Shown: positions 1 through 7,250, counted from the stretch's first letter. The stretch is 9,402 bases of DNA from Pyramidobacter sp. (GCA_016286835.1 JAEEUD010000052.1:1-9402), one strand, 5' to 3'. The notes: generated by a model from the sequence alone, not told the origin. Numbers and translations are program-made.

Positions 1-633
1 GTCCTCGGCCTCGGGCATGACGACGACGGTGGCCGCCGACGTGTGGATGCGTCCGCCCGCCTCGGTGACGGGCACGCGCTGCACGCGGTGGACGCCGCTT
101 TCGTATTTCATCTGGCTGTACACGCCATGGCCGTGGATCTGGAAGACGATCTCCTTGTAGCCGCCCACTTCCGTCTCGTTGGAGTCGACGATCTCCAGCT
201 TCCAGCCCTGACGCTCGCAGAAACGGGAGTACATGCGGAAGAGATCGGCCGCGAACAGACTGGCTTCGTCGCCGCCGGTGCCGGCGCGGATCTCCATGAT
301 GACGTCCTTGTCGTCGTTGGGATCCTTCGGCAGCAGGGCGATCCGCAGCTGCTCCTCGATCTCGCCCAGCAGCGGCTCCTTCTCTTCAAGCTCCATCTTT
401 GCCAGCTCGGACAGTTCCGGGTCGCCGCTGCTCGCCAGCTCCTTTGCCTCGGCGATCTCCGCCTGCGTCTGCTTGTAACGGCGGTAATCGTTCACCACTT
501 CGTCCAGCTCGGAGTGTTTTTTGCTGAGCTCCTGCATCTCCTTGATATCAGAGACGATCTCGGGGTCAGCCATTTTCTTTTCCAGTTCGACATAAATGGC
601 TTCAAGTTCGCGAAGTTTCGGTTCCAGGTTCAT
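1..633 (-). CDS. prfA: Peptide chain release factor 1 (partial, C-terminal part outside window)
   Basis: RF1 recognises UAA and UAG stop codons in the ribosomal A site and triggers release of the finished protein. The first 211 residues are visible, beginning MNLEPKLRELEAIYVELEKK. They cover the helical N-terminal domain and most of the decoding domain. The stop-codon-reading P-x-T tripeptide is seen as PVT at residues 188-190, followed by EAGGRIHTSAATVVVMPEAED, close to the usual RF1 text at this point. P-x-T rather than SPF separates RF1 from RF2. The GGQ catalytic loop lies beyond the left edge. The ATG start at 631-633 overlaps the TGA of the upstream DUF1385 gene by one base, and a GGAGG ribosome site sits at 641-645. 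This predicts translational coupling in one operon with thyX and the DUF1385 gene. In this gene order prmC, which methylates the GGQ glutamine, often follows; that cannot be checked here. Confidence 0.97.
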   Translation of the reverse strand, partial: MNLEPKLRELEAIYVELEKKMADPEIVSDIKEMQELSKKHSELDEVVNDYRRYKQTQAEIAEAKELASSGDPELSELAKMELEEKEPLLGEIEEQLRIALLPKDPNDDKDVIMEIRAGTGGDEASLFAADLFRMYSRFCERQGWKLEIVDSNETEVGGYKEIVFQIHGHGVYSQMKYESGVHRVQRVPVTEAGGRIHTSAATVVVMPEAED

Positions 634-1586
634 CAGACTGCCTCCGTGCTGTCGTTGAATTTTGTGTCAAGCGCTTCCTCAAGTGAGCGGATGCCCACTT
701 CCACCTGATCGCCTGCAGGTTCGCGCGTGGTGAGGTATTGCAGGGTCATCGCCGGCGCCATCACGCACCGTCCGGCGCGTCCAAGCCGCGAGGCGCCGCG
801 GATGAACTCGTACGACACGCCGACGACGACGGGGATCAGCCCGATCCGCAGCAGCACGCGCCGCACGATCCCGCCGCCGCCCGCCAGCGAAAAGACGACG
901 ATGCTGACGACGACGACGATCAGCAGGAACGACGTGCCGCAGCGGGGATGCAGGCGCGACTGCTTCGACACCGACTCCACCGTCATGGGCTGATTGGATT
1001 CGTAGGCGTTGATCGTCTTGTGTTCCGCGCCGTGGTAGGCCAGAATGCGCGCCATGTCGCTCCACAGACCGATCACGGCCAGGTAGGCGATGAAGACAAG
1101 GCCGCGCGCGCAGCCTTCGGCCACGTGCCCGCCCCAGTCGGAAAGCCCGGCCGTGCGCTTGGCAAGATCGCCCAGCCACACGGGCAGGGCCACGAACAGG
1201 CCGATCACCATCGCCGCGGCGACAAGGGCCGTGATGACCAGATCCTTCGTCGTCATCTCGTCGTCCTCGCCGAGCGCGATGCTGGCGGATCTCGACAGGG
1301 CTTTGAAGCCCTCGCGCAGCATCTCGATCATGTTGAGGAAGCCGCGCACGACGGGGATCCTGCCGAGGCCCTTTTTGGCCCAGTTCTTCGCCGGCCAGTG
1401 CTCGGTGACGATGTCGCCTTTTTCCGTGCGCACGGCCAGCCCCCAGCGCTCGTATCCCTTCATGAGCACGCCTTCGATCACGGCCTGCCCGCCGACGGGC
1501 ATGGGCGCGGGGCGTTCGCCTTCAGCGGCCCACGCGGCCAGCGTCGAGGCGATCAGGGTGAGCGCGTTTTTCAGATGTGAGAGCAT
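633..1586 (-). CDS. DUF1385 (YqhQ-like) multi-pass membrane protein
   Basis: This is a protein of about 317 residues of the DUF1385 family. Its molecular function is not established to my knowledge. The family signatures are clear: VGGQAVIEGVLM near residues 31-41, YHGAEHKTINAYE near 183-195 and HPRCGTSF near 212-219. Four hydrophobic stretches are visible, roughly at 116-137, 160-178, 220-237 and 248-260, so it is an integral membrane protein. The invariant His, Glu and Cys residues (H-G-A-E-H and H-P-R-C) sit next to membrane segments and could be a metal or catalytic site; that is inference. The ATG at 1584-1586 overlaps the thyX stop by one base (TGATG). A GTG one codon upstream (1587-1589) is an alternative start. 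The gene's end overlaps the prfA start in the same way. The placement between thyX and prfA is a known context for this family. Confidence 0.9.
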   Translation of the reverse strand: MLSHLKNALTLIASTLAAWAAEGERPAPMPVGGQAVIEGVLMKGYERWGLAVRTEKGDIVTEHWPAKNWAKKGLGRIPVVRGFLNMIEMLREGFKALSRSASIALGEDDEMTTKDLVITALVAAAMVIGLFVALPVWLGDLAKRTAGLSDWGGHVAEGCARGLVFIAYLAVIGLWSDMARILAYHGAEHKTINAYESNQPMTVESVSKQSRLHPRCGTSFLLIVVVVSIVVFSLAGGGGIVRRVLLRIGLIPVVVGVSYEFIRGASRLGRAGRCVMAPAMTLQYLTTREPAGDQVEVGIRSLEEALDTKFNDSTEAV

Positions 1587-2233
1587 CACTCGTCCGCTTT
1601 GAGCTCAAAAAACGGCGCCAGCCACGGCTCGGCTTCGACGAGCAGACGGGCCATCTCCGCGACCATCGCGCGCACTTCCCACTGCGCGCCGCGCACGACG
1701 ACGCGCTTTTCGTACACGTCGAGCAGCGATCTCAGGTTGAGCGTCGTCACGAAGTTGGTGCAGATGCCGCCGGGCAGAGCGAAACGGGCGTCCTCCATGG
1801 GCACGCCGGCGGCGATGAGCGCGTCATAGCCGGCCTGAGCCTTTTCCATGGCCTCGCGGTAAACGGCCAGCTTGGCGGGATCGGCCGCGATCGTCGGGGG
1901 CGTGACGTAATTGAACAGCTTGCCCTCGTTTTTCTCCGTGCTTTCGGAAACGTAACGCTGGCTCTGCACCGACAGCGACACGCCGATACGGTGGCGGCTG
2001 TACTGCGCCAGAAGCGCGCGCGAGACGCCGGCGACGGCGAACGTGGCCGAGCAGTGCTCGAGCGTGCTCAAATGCTTCGACTTGACGAGGAAGCCGACGA
2101 GCTTGAGCATTTTGCTCTCGGTCTCGCCGCCCTCAAACAGCTCCTGCGGCGTCGCCGAGCTGTGGCAGGTGCGCCCCGCCGCCCAGATGGTGCGCAGGAA
2201 ATCGGGGGTTTTATTGATCAGTTTGATCTCCAT
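1586..2233 (-). CDS. thyX: Flavin-dependent thymidylate synthase ThyX
   Basis: ThyX makes dTMP from dUMP using methylenetetrahydrofolate as carbon donor and reduced FAD for the electrons, in place of ThyA plus folate reductase. The 215-residue product has the usual length. It carries the family signature RHR...SQRY at residues 80-94, the HLSTLEH segment at 54-60, and the C-terminal block LNLRSLLDVYEKR (166-177) with AQWEVR (183-188), where family members bind nucleotide and flavin. By my count the RHR-to-Ser spacing is eight residues (RHRIGVSLSVQS), one more than the textbook RHR-X7-S. The ATG at 2231-2233 is supported by an AAGGAGG ribosome site just upstream (about 2242-2248). It is the first gene of a tightly overlapping thyX-DUF1385-prfA group. 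Confidence 0.96.
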   Translation of the reverse strand: MEIKLINKTPDFLRTIWAAGRTCHSSATPQELFEGGETESKMLKLVGFLVKSKHLSTLEHCSATFAVAGVSRALLAQYSRHRIGVSLSVQSQRYVSESTEKNEGKLFNYVTPPTIAADPAKLAVYREAMEKAQAGYDALIAAGVPMEDARFALPGGICTNFVTTLNLRSLLDVYEKRVVVRGAQWEVRAMVAEMARLLVEAEPWLAPFFELKADE

Positions 2234-2263
2234 GGGTCAAACCTCCTTGCCTGAAAGATGATC

Positions 2264-2281
2264 GGCGCCTTGCACGGCACC
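2264..2281 (-). promoter_or_regulatory. Hairpin in the thyX leader
   Basis: On the minus strand GGTGCC, a six-base loop GTGCAA, and GGCGCC can form a six-pair stem with one G-U pair. It lies between the rpmE terminator T-tract and the thyX ribosome site. No clear sigma70 promoter is visible in this short space, so thyX may be fed by read-through from rpmE or by a promoter I cannot recognise. The role of the hairpin is unknown. Confidence 0.3.
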
Positions 2282-2286
2282 AGAAT

Positions 2287-2320
2287 AAAAAAACGAGGCG
2301 CACGCGAAAACGCGCACGCC
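2287..2320 (-). terminator. Rho-independent terminator after rpmE
   Basis: On the minus strand a ten-pair stem (GGCGTGCGCG with CGCGTGCGCC, two G-U pairs) closes a TTTT loop and is followed within three bases by seven Ts (2287-2293). It begins 12 bases after the rpmE stop codon. It should end most rpmE transcripts before thyX. Confidence 0.85.
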
Positions 2321-2331
2321 TTTTGATCCGG

Positions 2332-2562
2332 TTAGTTCGCTGTTTCTTTCTGGCCGTAGTTCATGCCGGCGTACTTCTTGTTGAACTTCTCAAGGCGTCC
2401 GGCCTCGGAAACGACGCGGCCCTTCTTGCCGGTGTAGAACGGATGGCAGACGGAGCAGACGCCGACCTTGATCTCGGGGACCGTGGCGTGGGTCATGAAC
2501 GTGTTGCCGCACGCGCAGCTCACCTTGCACTCAACATAGTTAGGATGGATGTCCTTCTTCAT
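2332..2562 (-). CDS. rpmE: 50S ribosomal protein L31
   Basis: L31 is a small protein of the large ribosomal subunit that bridges the two subunits. The 76-residue product starts MKKDIHPNYVECKVSCACGN, typical of L31. It has the four zinc-binding cysteines of the zinc-containing (C+) form: C16 and C18 in the first knuckle and C36 and C39 in VCSVCHPFYTGK. The start at 2560-2562 was chosen over a longer in-frame start at 2625 because L31 proteins begin at this Met. A GGGAGGTG ribosome site (about 2571-2578) lies eight bases upstream. A candidate promoter lies at 2616-2644 and a terminator follows the gene, so it can be expressed as a single-gene unit. Confidence 0.97.
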   Translation of the reverse strand: MKKDIHPNYVECKVSCACGNTFMTHATVPEIKVGVCSVCHPFYTGKKGRVVSEAGRLEKFNKKYAGMNYGQKETAN

Positions 2563-2615
2563 ACTTTGTGCACCTCCCTTAGCGTACAAAGATCTTCCAA
2601 AATTACAGCTTGTTA

Positions 2616-2644
2616 AATGTAGCACACCTTGCCCGATTGCGCAA
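2616..2644 (-). promoter_or_regulatory. Candidate sigma70-type promoter for rpmE
   Basis: On the minus strand TTGCGC (2639-2644) and TACATT (2616-2621) are separated by exactly 17 bases. The match to consensus is partial (three and four of six). It lies in a locally AT-rich stretch between the HutP-like gene and rpmE, about 55 bases before the rpmE start codon. Confidence 0.45.
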
Positions 2645-2679
2645 GATATATTTTTTCAGGGAAAAGGCCGATGGAACAA

Positions 2680-3282
2680 CTACACGTGCATGACGCCCAC
2701 GCCCATGCGCTCATGGTGCGCGACGGCGTGGAAAGCGGTGTCCCCGGCGACGGCGACGGCGATCCACTGGGTGTTGCGGACGATGGCGATCTTCGCGCCG
2801 ATGCTCGTTTCCAGCAGTCCGAAGGGAATGAACGAACGGAACGCTTCCTGCGCCGCGTGGAGCAGCGCGTGCATCTCCGAAGTGTTCTTGCGCACCACGC
2901 CGCTGTTCAGTGCCGCGCCGACGAGCGCGCGGCTGACTTTGGCCGACAGTTCGCCGGAGATGCCCCCGACTTCGGTCGCCACGCTGCGCCAGCCGATCTC
3001 CTGCAGCGCGTCCTTGATGCGGCGCTCCTCGGCGATGCCGTCGGACATGGCCAGATAGAGCGCGGCCTTGGCGACGTCGCCCGTGGCGGTCAGGCGCATC
3101 TGCACCGGCGTGACGCTGAGGATCGTCTCGCCCTCGCCCGGCGAAGCAACTTCGCCGCTTTCCTCCGGTGCGCTCACGGCCGTTCCGGCAGCAGGAGGCG
3201 CCGGAAGCGTTTTCTCTTCGGCCGGCCGCTCTTCTTCGACCAGTTCAGAGGCAGGATTTTTAAAGATCTCGTTCCAGTTCAT
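2680..3282 (-). CDS. HutP-family RNA-binding protein with an N-terminal extension
   Basis: The C-terminal 130 or so residues of this 200-residue protein resemble HutP, the Bacillus hexameric antiterminator that binds histidine and Mg2+ and then a triplet-repeat RNA in the hut leader. Matching blocks are SGVV...SEMHALLHAAQEAF (127-148), IGAKIAIVRN (161-170), WIAVAVAG (173-180) and HHERMGVGVMHV (189-200). The metal-ligand histidines of HutP appear conserved as H138, H142 and H190. Residues 1-60 form a Pro/Ala/Glu-rich segment absent from Bacillus HutP and probably unstructured. There are no histidine-utilisation genes in the window. The gene lies 61 bases after the AI-2E-type gene with no strong terminator between, so the two are probably co-transcribed. 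The ATG at 3280-3282 follows a GGGGGAAGAG purine stretch. Homology to HutP is fairly sure; ligand and RNA target are unknown. Confidence 0.85.
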   Translation of the reverse strand: MNWNEIFKNPASELVEEERPAEEKTLPAPPAAGTAVSAPEESGEVASPGEGETILSVTPVQMRLTATGDVAKAALYLAMSDGIAEERRIKDALQEIGWRSVATEVGGISGELSAKVSRALVGAALNSGVVRKNTSEMHALLHAAQEAFRSFIPFGLLETSIGAKIAIVRNTQWIAVAVAGDTAFHAVAHHERMGVGVMHV

Positions 3283-3343
3283 TCAAACTCTTCCCCCTTC
3301 CGCAGTGAAAGCGCTCAAAAGCGCTGCGCTGGTTCCGCGCGGA

Positions 3344-4399
3344 TTATTTCTCGACGTAGGCTTTCCCCGACCCCATCAGCACGCCGACCATGTGCAGCGG
3401 CTCGACGTTGTCGCAGACGATCTTCATGATGCCGGCGATCGGCATCGACAACAGCGCGCCGGCCACGCCCCAGAGCCAGCCCCACATCAGCAGCGATGTG
3501 AGGATGATCACCGGGCTCAGATTCATGCTGTCGCCCATCACCTTGGGCGTGATGACGTTGCCGATCGTCTGCTGCACGGCCAGGATCCAGCCGATCGTCC
3601 ACAGCACCTGCGGCGCGATGCCGAGCATCGCCGCGCTTGCTTCCGGCTGGAACTGGACGATCGCCACCAGGATCGGCGGGATCGAGGCGATGATCGAACC
3701 GACGGTGGGGATGAAGTTCAGGAAGAACGCCAGCACGCCCCATGTGGGCGCGAAATCGACACCGATCCTCTCCAGGCCGAGCCAGACCAGCAGACCGGTC
3801 ACTCCGCTGATGAGCGTCATCACCGTGATGAAGCGGGCGATCTGGCCGGACATCGAGTCGAGGATGGTCATCACCTGGGCGCTCTTCTGCGGGAAGGCCT
3901 TGCGGATCTTGGCCTCGACATAGGGGCTGCCGAGCAGGATGAACAGCAGGAAGACGACCACCATAACGGCTTTGGAAATGATGTTGATGACCGAGCCGGA
4001 ATAGCTGATGATATAAGACCTCAGCTCGCCGCCCCAGTTGATGCTCTTCAGGTCAAGTCCGGCAGAGAGCACGGGATATCTGGCGGAAAGATGGTTCCAG
4101 ATCTCGCGCAGCTGCTCGTAATACTCCACGTATTTATCGGCCTGACCGACAAGGATCTGACTGACGAGGCGCCCGCCCTGACCGACTGCGTACAGCAGCA
4201 GCGCCATGAGGATAAGCGTCGTGATCATCGGCGGGATCTTCAGCCGCGTCAGAAACTTCACGCCCGGAGCCATCATGTACGACAGGATCCAGGCGATGAA
4301 CAGGGGAATAAAAACGCCCTGCGCCGCCTGAAGCACGAAGCCGACAGCGATCGCCGTCAGCACAGCCACGCACCCCGCAAGAATCTTGACGTCCTTCAT
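3344..4399 (-). CDS. AI-2E (PerM/YhhT) family membrane transporter
   Basis: This 351-residue integral membrane protein belongs to the AI-2E family (PF01594), whose members include the autoinducer-2 exporter TqsA and Na+/H+ antiporters. The substrate here cannot be read from the sequence. Typical features are an N-terminal hydrophobic pair (about 8-47), another at 58-77, a soluble stretch (about 80-140), a membrane segment at 141-157, and a conserved C-terminal half. That half contains LNFIPTVGSIIASIPPI (about 228-244) and NVITPKVMGDSMNLSPVIIL (about 284-303), followed by LLMWGWLWGVAGALLSMPI. The length is normal for the family. The ATG at 4397-4399 has an AAGGAG ribosome site about 11 bases upstream. 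The strong terminator at 4522-4559 isolates it from the grd genes, and a candidate -10 box lies at 4500-4505. The HutP-like gene follows closely. Confidence 0.92.
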   Translation of the reverse strand: MKDVKILAGCVAVLTAIAVGFVLQAAQGVFIPLFIAWILSYMMAPGVKFLTRLKIPPMITTLILMALLLYAVGQGGRLVSQILVGQADKYVEYYEQLREIWNHLSARYPVLSAGLDLKSINWGGELRSYIISYSGSVINIISKAVMVVVFLLFILLGSPYVEAKIRKAFPQKSAQVMTILDSMSGQIARFITVMTLISGVTGLLVWLGLERIGVDFAPTWGVLAFFLNFIPTVGSIIASIPPILVAIVQFQPEASAAMLGIAPQVLWTIGWILAVQQTIGNVITPKVMGDSMNLSPVIILTSLLMWGWLWGVAGALLSMPIAGIMKIVCDNVEPLHMVGVLMGSGKAYVEK

Positions 4400-4499
4400 C
4401 TCTGGTTACTCTCCTTCTGCAATGCTCAAAACCATTTGAACACGGCGTCCTTCCCGCAGAAAAGCGTTTCGACGGGAAAGTGCCACCTAAAACGTCGCT

Positions 4500-4528
4500 A
4501 TTATAGACGCTTTTCGACTTAAAAAAAA
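4500..4528 (-). promoter_or_regulatory. Candidate promoter for the AI-2E-type gene, abutting the grd terminator
   Basis: A perfect TATAAT is present on the minus strand at 4500-4505, about 100 bases before the AI-2E-type start codon. With a 17-base spacer the -35 position falls in the T-tract of the preceding terminator (TTTTTT, 4523-4528), a poor match. The -10 box sits inside a 9-base inverted repeat (gaaaagcgt 4459-4467, acgcttttc 4507-4515). The promoter is plausible but unproven. Confidence 0.4.
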
Positions 4529-4559
4529 GGACGCCTTTGCAAAAAGGCGTCCTTTTTTT
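4522..4559 (-). terminator. Strong bidirectional terminator after grdB
   Basis: A perfect 17-pair inverted repeat (4522-4538 with 4543-4559) has a GGACGCC core flanked by A and T tracts and a four-base loop. On the minus strand it ends in eight Ts and starts 35 bases after the grdB stop codon. Because it is symmetrical with A and T tracts on both sides it should work in both directions. It closes the grdX-grdE-grdB transcript. Confidence 0.93.
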
Positions 4560-4593
4560 AGTATCATTTTTCAGATTATTATTTCCGGGTCGC

Positions 4594-5907
4594 TTAGTCA
4601 GCGGCAAACACCGTCTGCTCGGTGACGGGCGTCTGCAGAGCCTTCAGCGCGCGCGTGACCAGACCGTAGCGGAGCTTGTACTCCTCCTCGGCCGACAGGG
4701 CGGGATTGCCGAGCGGGTGAGGAATGGCGACGGTGGGGATCAGACGGTTGGCGCCGACGCTGAGCGAGATCGGAACGATCGTCAGCATGTGAACGACAGG
4801 GACATCCGCGTTTTCTTCGATAGCTTTGACCATCGTTGCACCGCAACGAGTGCAGGTGCCTCAGGTGGATGTGAGGATGACCGCGTCGACCTTGCCTTTC
4901 AGCTTCTGGCCGATTTCCGTGCCGAATCTTTTCGCGTTGGCCACGCCGGTGCCGTTGCCGACGGTGGCGTAGTAATAATCGTACAGCTTGCCGATCTTGC
5001 CCTCTTTTTCGAGGTTGCGCATCACGTCGACGGGCAGCACGCGGTCGGGATCCTCGTTGGCGTAGGTCTGATCATAGCCGCCGTGAGCGGTCTGATACTT
5101 GCCCTTCTCGAGGTTGTCCACGCCGGCGATGCAGTACTCGCCGTAGTTCTGGGCGCTGGAAGCGGCGATGTGGTCGGGGTTGCCGAACGGAACGATGCCG
5201 CCCGAGGTGACCAGAGCGATCGTCGCCTTGCTGATGTCGGCAATAGCGGGACGCGGGGTGACGCGGTCGAACACGGGCATCTTATACTCGGTCTCGAACT
5301 CCTCGCCCTTGAGCTTGGCGATGAGCATCTTCACGGCGCGCTCGGCGCCGACTTCGTCGTACATCTTGTTGACGCGGACGCCGCGCTCGATGTAGCCTTC
5401 GTCCTTGGGCGTGCCGATCTTCTCGCCCTTCATCTGGCGCACGAGCAGGCTGGCCATCGGCGGGACGGCCTTGCCCATGCCGCGGGCGCTGTCGGCGGCG
5501 CTGACGATGTAGGTGTACTTCTTGTACAGATCGACGCCGGGGTTCTCGACGTACATGGCGGAGACGGTGGGAATGCCGAGCTTCTCGCCGACGGCCTTGC
5601 AGACGGCGCCGCAGGCGGTGCCGTAGCGGCCGGCGTTGAAGGCGGGACCGGCGACGAATCCGTCAGCGCCGTACTTTTTCACGGCTTCGGCGACGAACTC
5701 GGAAGCGCTGTCCATGTTCTCGGCGAAGTACGAGTCTCCGCAGATGACGGTGGCAACGATCTCGGCGCCGTTCGCCTTGAGCGCGTTGTTGAGCGCCAGA
5801 CCGGGGCCGACGATGCCTTCGCGCACTTCGGGCGCGATGTCGGCTTTTTCTTCTCCGCCGATGCCGGCGAAGAACTGGTTGATGTAGTGGACTACTTTAT
5901 AAGTCAT
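4594..5907 (-). CDS. grdB: Glycine reductase protein B, selenocysteine-containing gamma subunit
   Basis: GrdB is the selenoprotein subunit of the substrate-activating component (protein B) of glycine reductase. It works with the GrdE subunits to bind glycine and pass its carbon as a carboxymethyl selenoether to protein A. The 437-residue reading frame starts MTYKVVHYINQFFAGIGGEE, typical of GrdB, and has an in-frame TGA at codon 349 (4861-4863). Translation through it gives STUGTCTRCGATMVK, the conserved Sec-x-x-C-x-x-C site of the family, and the frame then stays open for 88 more residues to a TAA. Total length matches known GrdB (about 436-440). A hairpin at 4833-4849 fits a bacterial SECIS. 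Read with the standard code this gene would be split into two false genes (4861-5907 and 4594-4833). The AAGGAGG ribosome site lies about 7 bases before the ATG. grdE ends 38 bases upstream and a strong terminator follows. Confidence 0.96.
4833..4849 (-). promoter_or_regulatory. Putative bacterial SECIS hairpin in grdB
   Basis: On the minus strand, 11 bases after the TGA, a seven-pair stem (TCGTTGC with GCAACGA) closes a GGT loop. The loop starts 18 bases after the TGA and opens with G. This agrees with the general bacterial SECIS model of a short stem-loop a fixed distance 3' of the Sec codon with a G early in the apical loop. It lies inside the coding sequence and should recruit SelB carrying Sec-tRNA. 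Confidence 0.7.
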
Positions 5908-5945
5908 TGTTTGCCCTCCTTATGCGTTTTCTGCCGGAAAGGGGC

Positions 5946-7238
5946 TTAGATGGTGTACGCGCCCAGCTTGGTGAAGCCGACTTCGCTGGTCGATCCGGTG
6001 ATGATCTGGATCTCGGCGAAGATGCTGCCGTCTTCCTTGAGCGAGCCGAAGAATCCGCCGGCCATCACGTCGGCAAACTGGATGTCGCCGATGATCCTGT
6101 CCATGGGCGGAAGCGTGATCGTCGCGTTGGCGTTGCCGGCGGTGACGCAGGCGTCGCCCTCGGGGCACGTGTCGGCCAGCGACTGCGAAGCGCCGTCGCG
6201 GTTGGCGTATTCGTCGGTGACGAGCACGGTCTTGATGCCCTGACGCTCGCACTTCCAGCAGTTCATGACCAGGTCGGCGTCGGGGTTGCCGAAGCCTTCC
6301 TCGGAGATGACGGCCGCATCGGCGCCGAGCGTCTTGGCGAGCTTGACGGCGTAGGAGCTGCTGCGCTTCTTGTCGGCCAGCGTGACGTTCTCGTTGGTGA
6401 TGACGACGCCGACGAAGTTGAGATCCTTGCCGTGGTGCTCGTACAGGCTCTTGATGATGGGGTTGTTCTGGTGCACGTAGGTGCTGTTCTTGTCGCAGGC
6501 GGAAACGCAGTTGCCGGAGCAGATCGCGCCGTCCATGACCTCGGTGGCGTTGATCATCGAGGGGATGATCTTCTTGGCGTCCACGCCGTAGACGTAGGTG
6601 TCATGAAGCAGGCCCTGCGTCTGAAGCATGTAGATGTAGGCCACCTTGGGCAGCTCGGGATAGGCCGCCAGAGCGTCCTTGTAGCTGGGCGACTCATAGG
6701 TCTCGACCTTGTCGGCGGTGAAGCCGGCCTTCTTGATCTGCTGCGCGATGAACGTGGCGGCCTTGAGGCCGGCCATGCGGCAGCTGGTCTCGCGGTTGTG
6801 GTTCTCCAGTCCCTCGACGGGGTGCAGGACGACCACGATGTTGCACGTCTGCGAGAACGGCGTCAGCTCGGCGCCGGGGCCGGACATGTCGATGATGCCT
6901 TCCTGCGGGGCGACAAGGCGTCCGGTGGTGACGACGGCCGCGCCTTCGAGCACGAGCGTGGCGCCCTCGCCGACGGTGTCAACGTCGCCGATCATGCCGG
7001 GGAACACTTCGTTTCCGGCGGTGAGCTTGCAGCGGGGTTCAACGACGTCCTTGACGGGCATGATGCGCGTCTTCTCGCCGGGATGCGCCAGCTCCACTTC
7101 GACGCCGGCAAGACGGTCATCGTCGCTGAGGTGGTCGATCAGCGCCTGACGGTTGATCGTAAGCACGCCGTTTTTGACGGAGAACTCGTCGCCAAATTGT
7201 ACTTTGGTGATTTTGACCTTCTGGAGTTCAAGTTTCAA
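5946..7238 (-). CDS. grdE: Glycine reductase protein B alpha/beta proprotein
   Basis: GrdE is made as one chain and cut into two subunits, with the new N-terminal cysteine turned into a pyruvoyl group. That group binds the amine of glycine as a Schiff base during reductive deamination. With the start chosen here the product is 430 residues, close to the usual 428. The predicted cleavage site is the N243-C244 bond in ICSGNCVSACDKN, at the same place as in characterised GrdE proteins. The start is taken as the TTG at 7236-7238 (LKLELQKVKITKVQFGDE) because AAAGGAGGAG sits five bases upstream and family proteins begin here. The ATG or GTG-type starts further upstream lie before this ribosome site. 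It is preceded by grdX with a 161-base structured gap and followed by grdB after 38 bases. Substrate assignment to glycine rather than sarcosine or betaine is supported by the glycine riboswitch. Confidence 0.95.
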   Translation of the reverse strand: MKLELQKVKITKVQFGDEFSVKNGVLTINRQALIDHLSDDDRLAGVEVELAHPGEKTRIMPVKDVVEPRCKLTAGNEVFPGMIGDVDTVGEGATLVLEGAAVVTTGRLVAPQEGIIDMSGPGAELTPFSQTCNIVVVLHPVEGLENHNRETSCRMAGLKAATFIAQQIKKAGFTADKVETYESPSYKDALAAYPELPKVAYIYMLQTQGLLHDTYVYGVDAKKIIPSMINATEVMDGAICSGNCVSACDKNSTYVHQNNPIIKSLYEHHGKDLNFVGVVITNENVTLADKKRSSSYAVKLAKTLGADAAVISEEGFGNPDADLVMNCWKCERQGIKTVLVTDEYANRDGASQSLADTCPEGDACVTAGNANATITLPPMDRIIGDIQFADVMAGGFFGSLKEDGSIFAEIQIITGSTSEVGFTKLGAYTI

Positions 7239-7240
7239 AA

Positions 7241-7250
7241 TAACTCCTCC
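7241..7250 (-). promoter_or_regulatory. Ribosome binding site that fixes the grdE TTG start
   Basis: On the minus strand GGAGGAG is followed by TTATT and then TTG, a five-base spacing. It is an almost ideal Shine-Dalgarno match. It argues for the TTG codon and against upstream in-frame starts. Confidence 0.8.

Noticed and set aside
738..1580. Plus-strand open frame of 280 codons
   Set aside because: It is the antisense shadow of the DUF1385 gene, with Asp/His/Arg repeats and no signature.
3300..3343. Possible terminator between the AI-2E-type gene and the HutP-like gene
   Set aside because: A short AGCGC/GCGCT stem exists but no T-tract follows it on the minus strand. Co-transcription is more likely.
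3068..4522. Long plus-strand open frame of 484 codons
   Set aside because: It is antisense to the AI-2E-type and HutP-like genes, and its product is a His/Asp/Arg-rich low-complexity chain. It arises from the codon bias of a GC-rich genome.
4594..4833. Separate 79-codon gene downstream of a truncated grdB
   Set aside because: It is the C-terminal part of GrdB after the selenocysteine codon. It has no ribosome site of its own and the frame is continuous through the TGA.
4537..5949. Plus-strand open frame of 470 codons
   Set aside because: It lies antisense to grdB and begins inside the terminator. The product is a Gly/Ala/Val/Asp-rich chain with no family signature.
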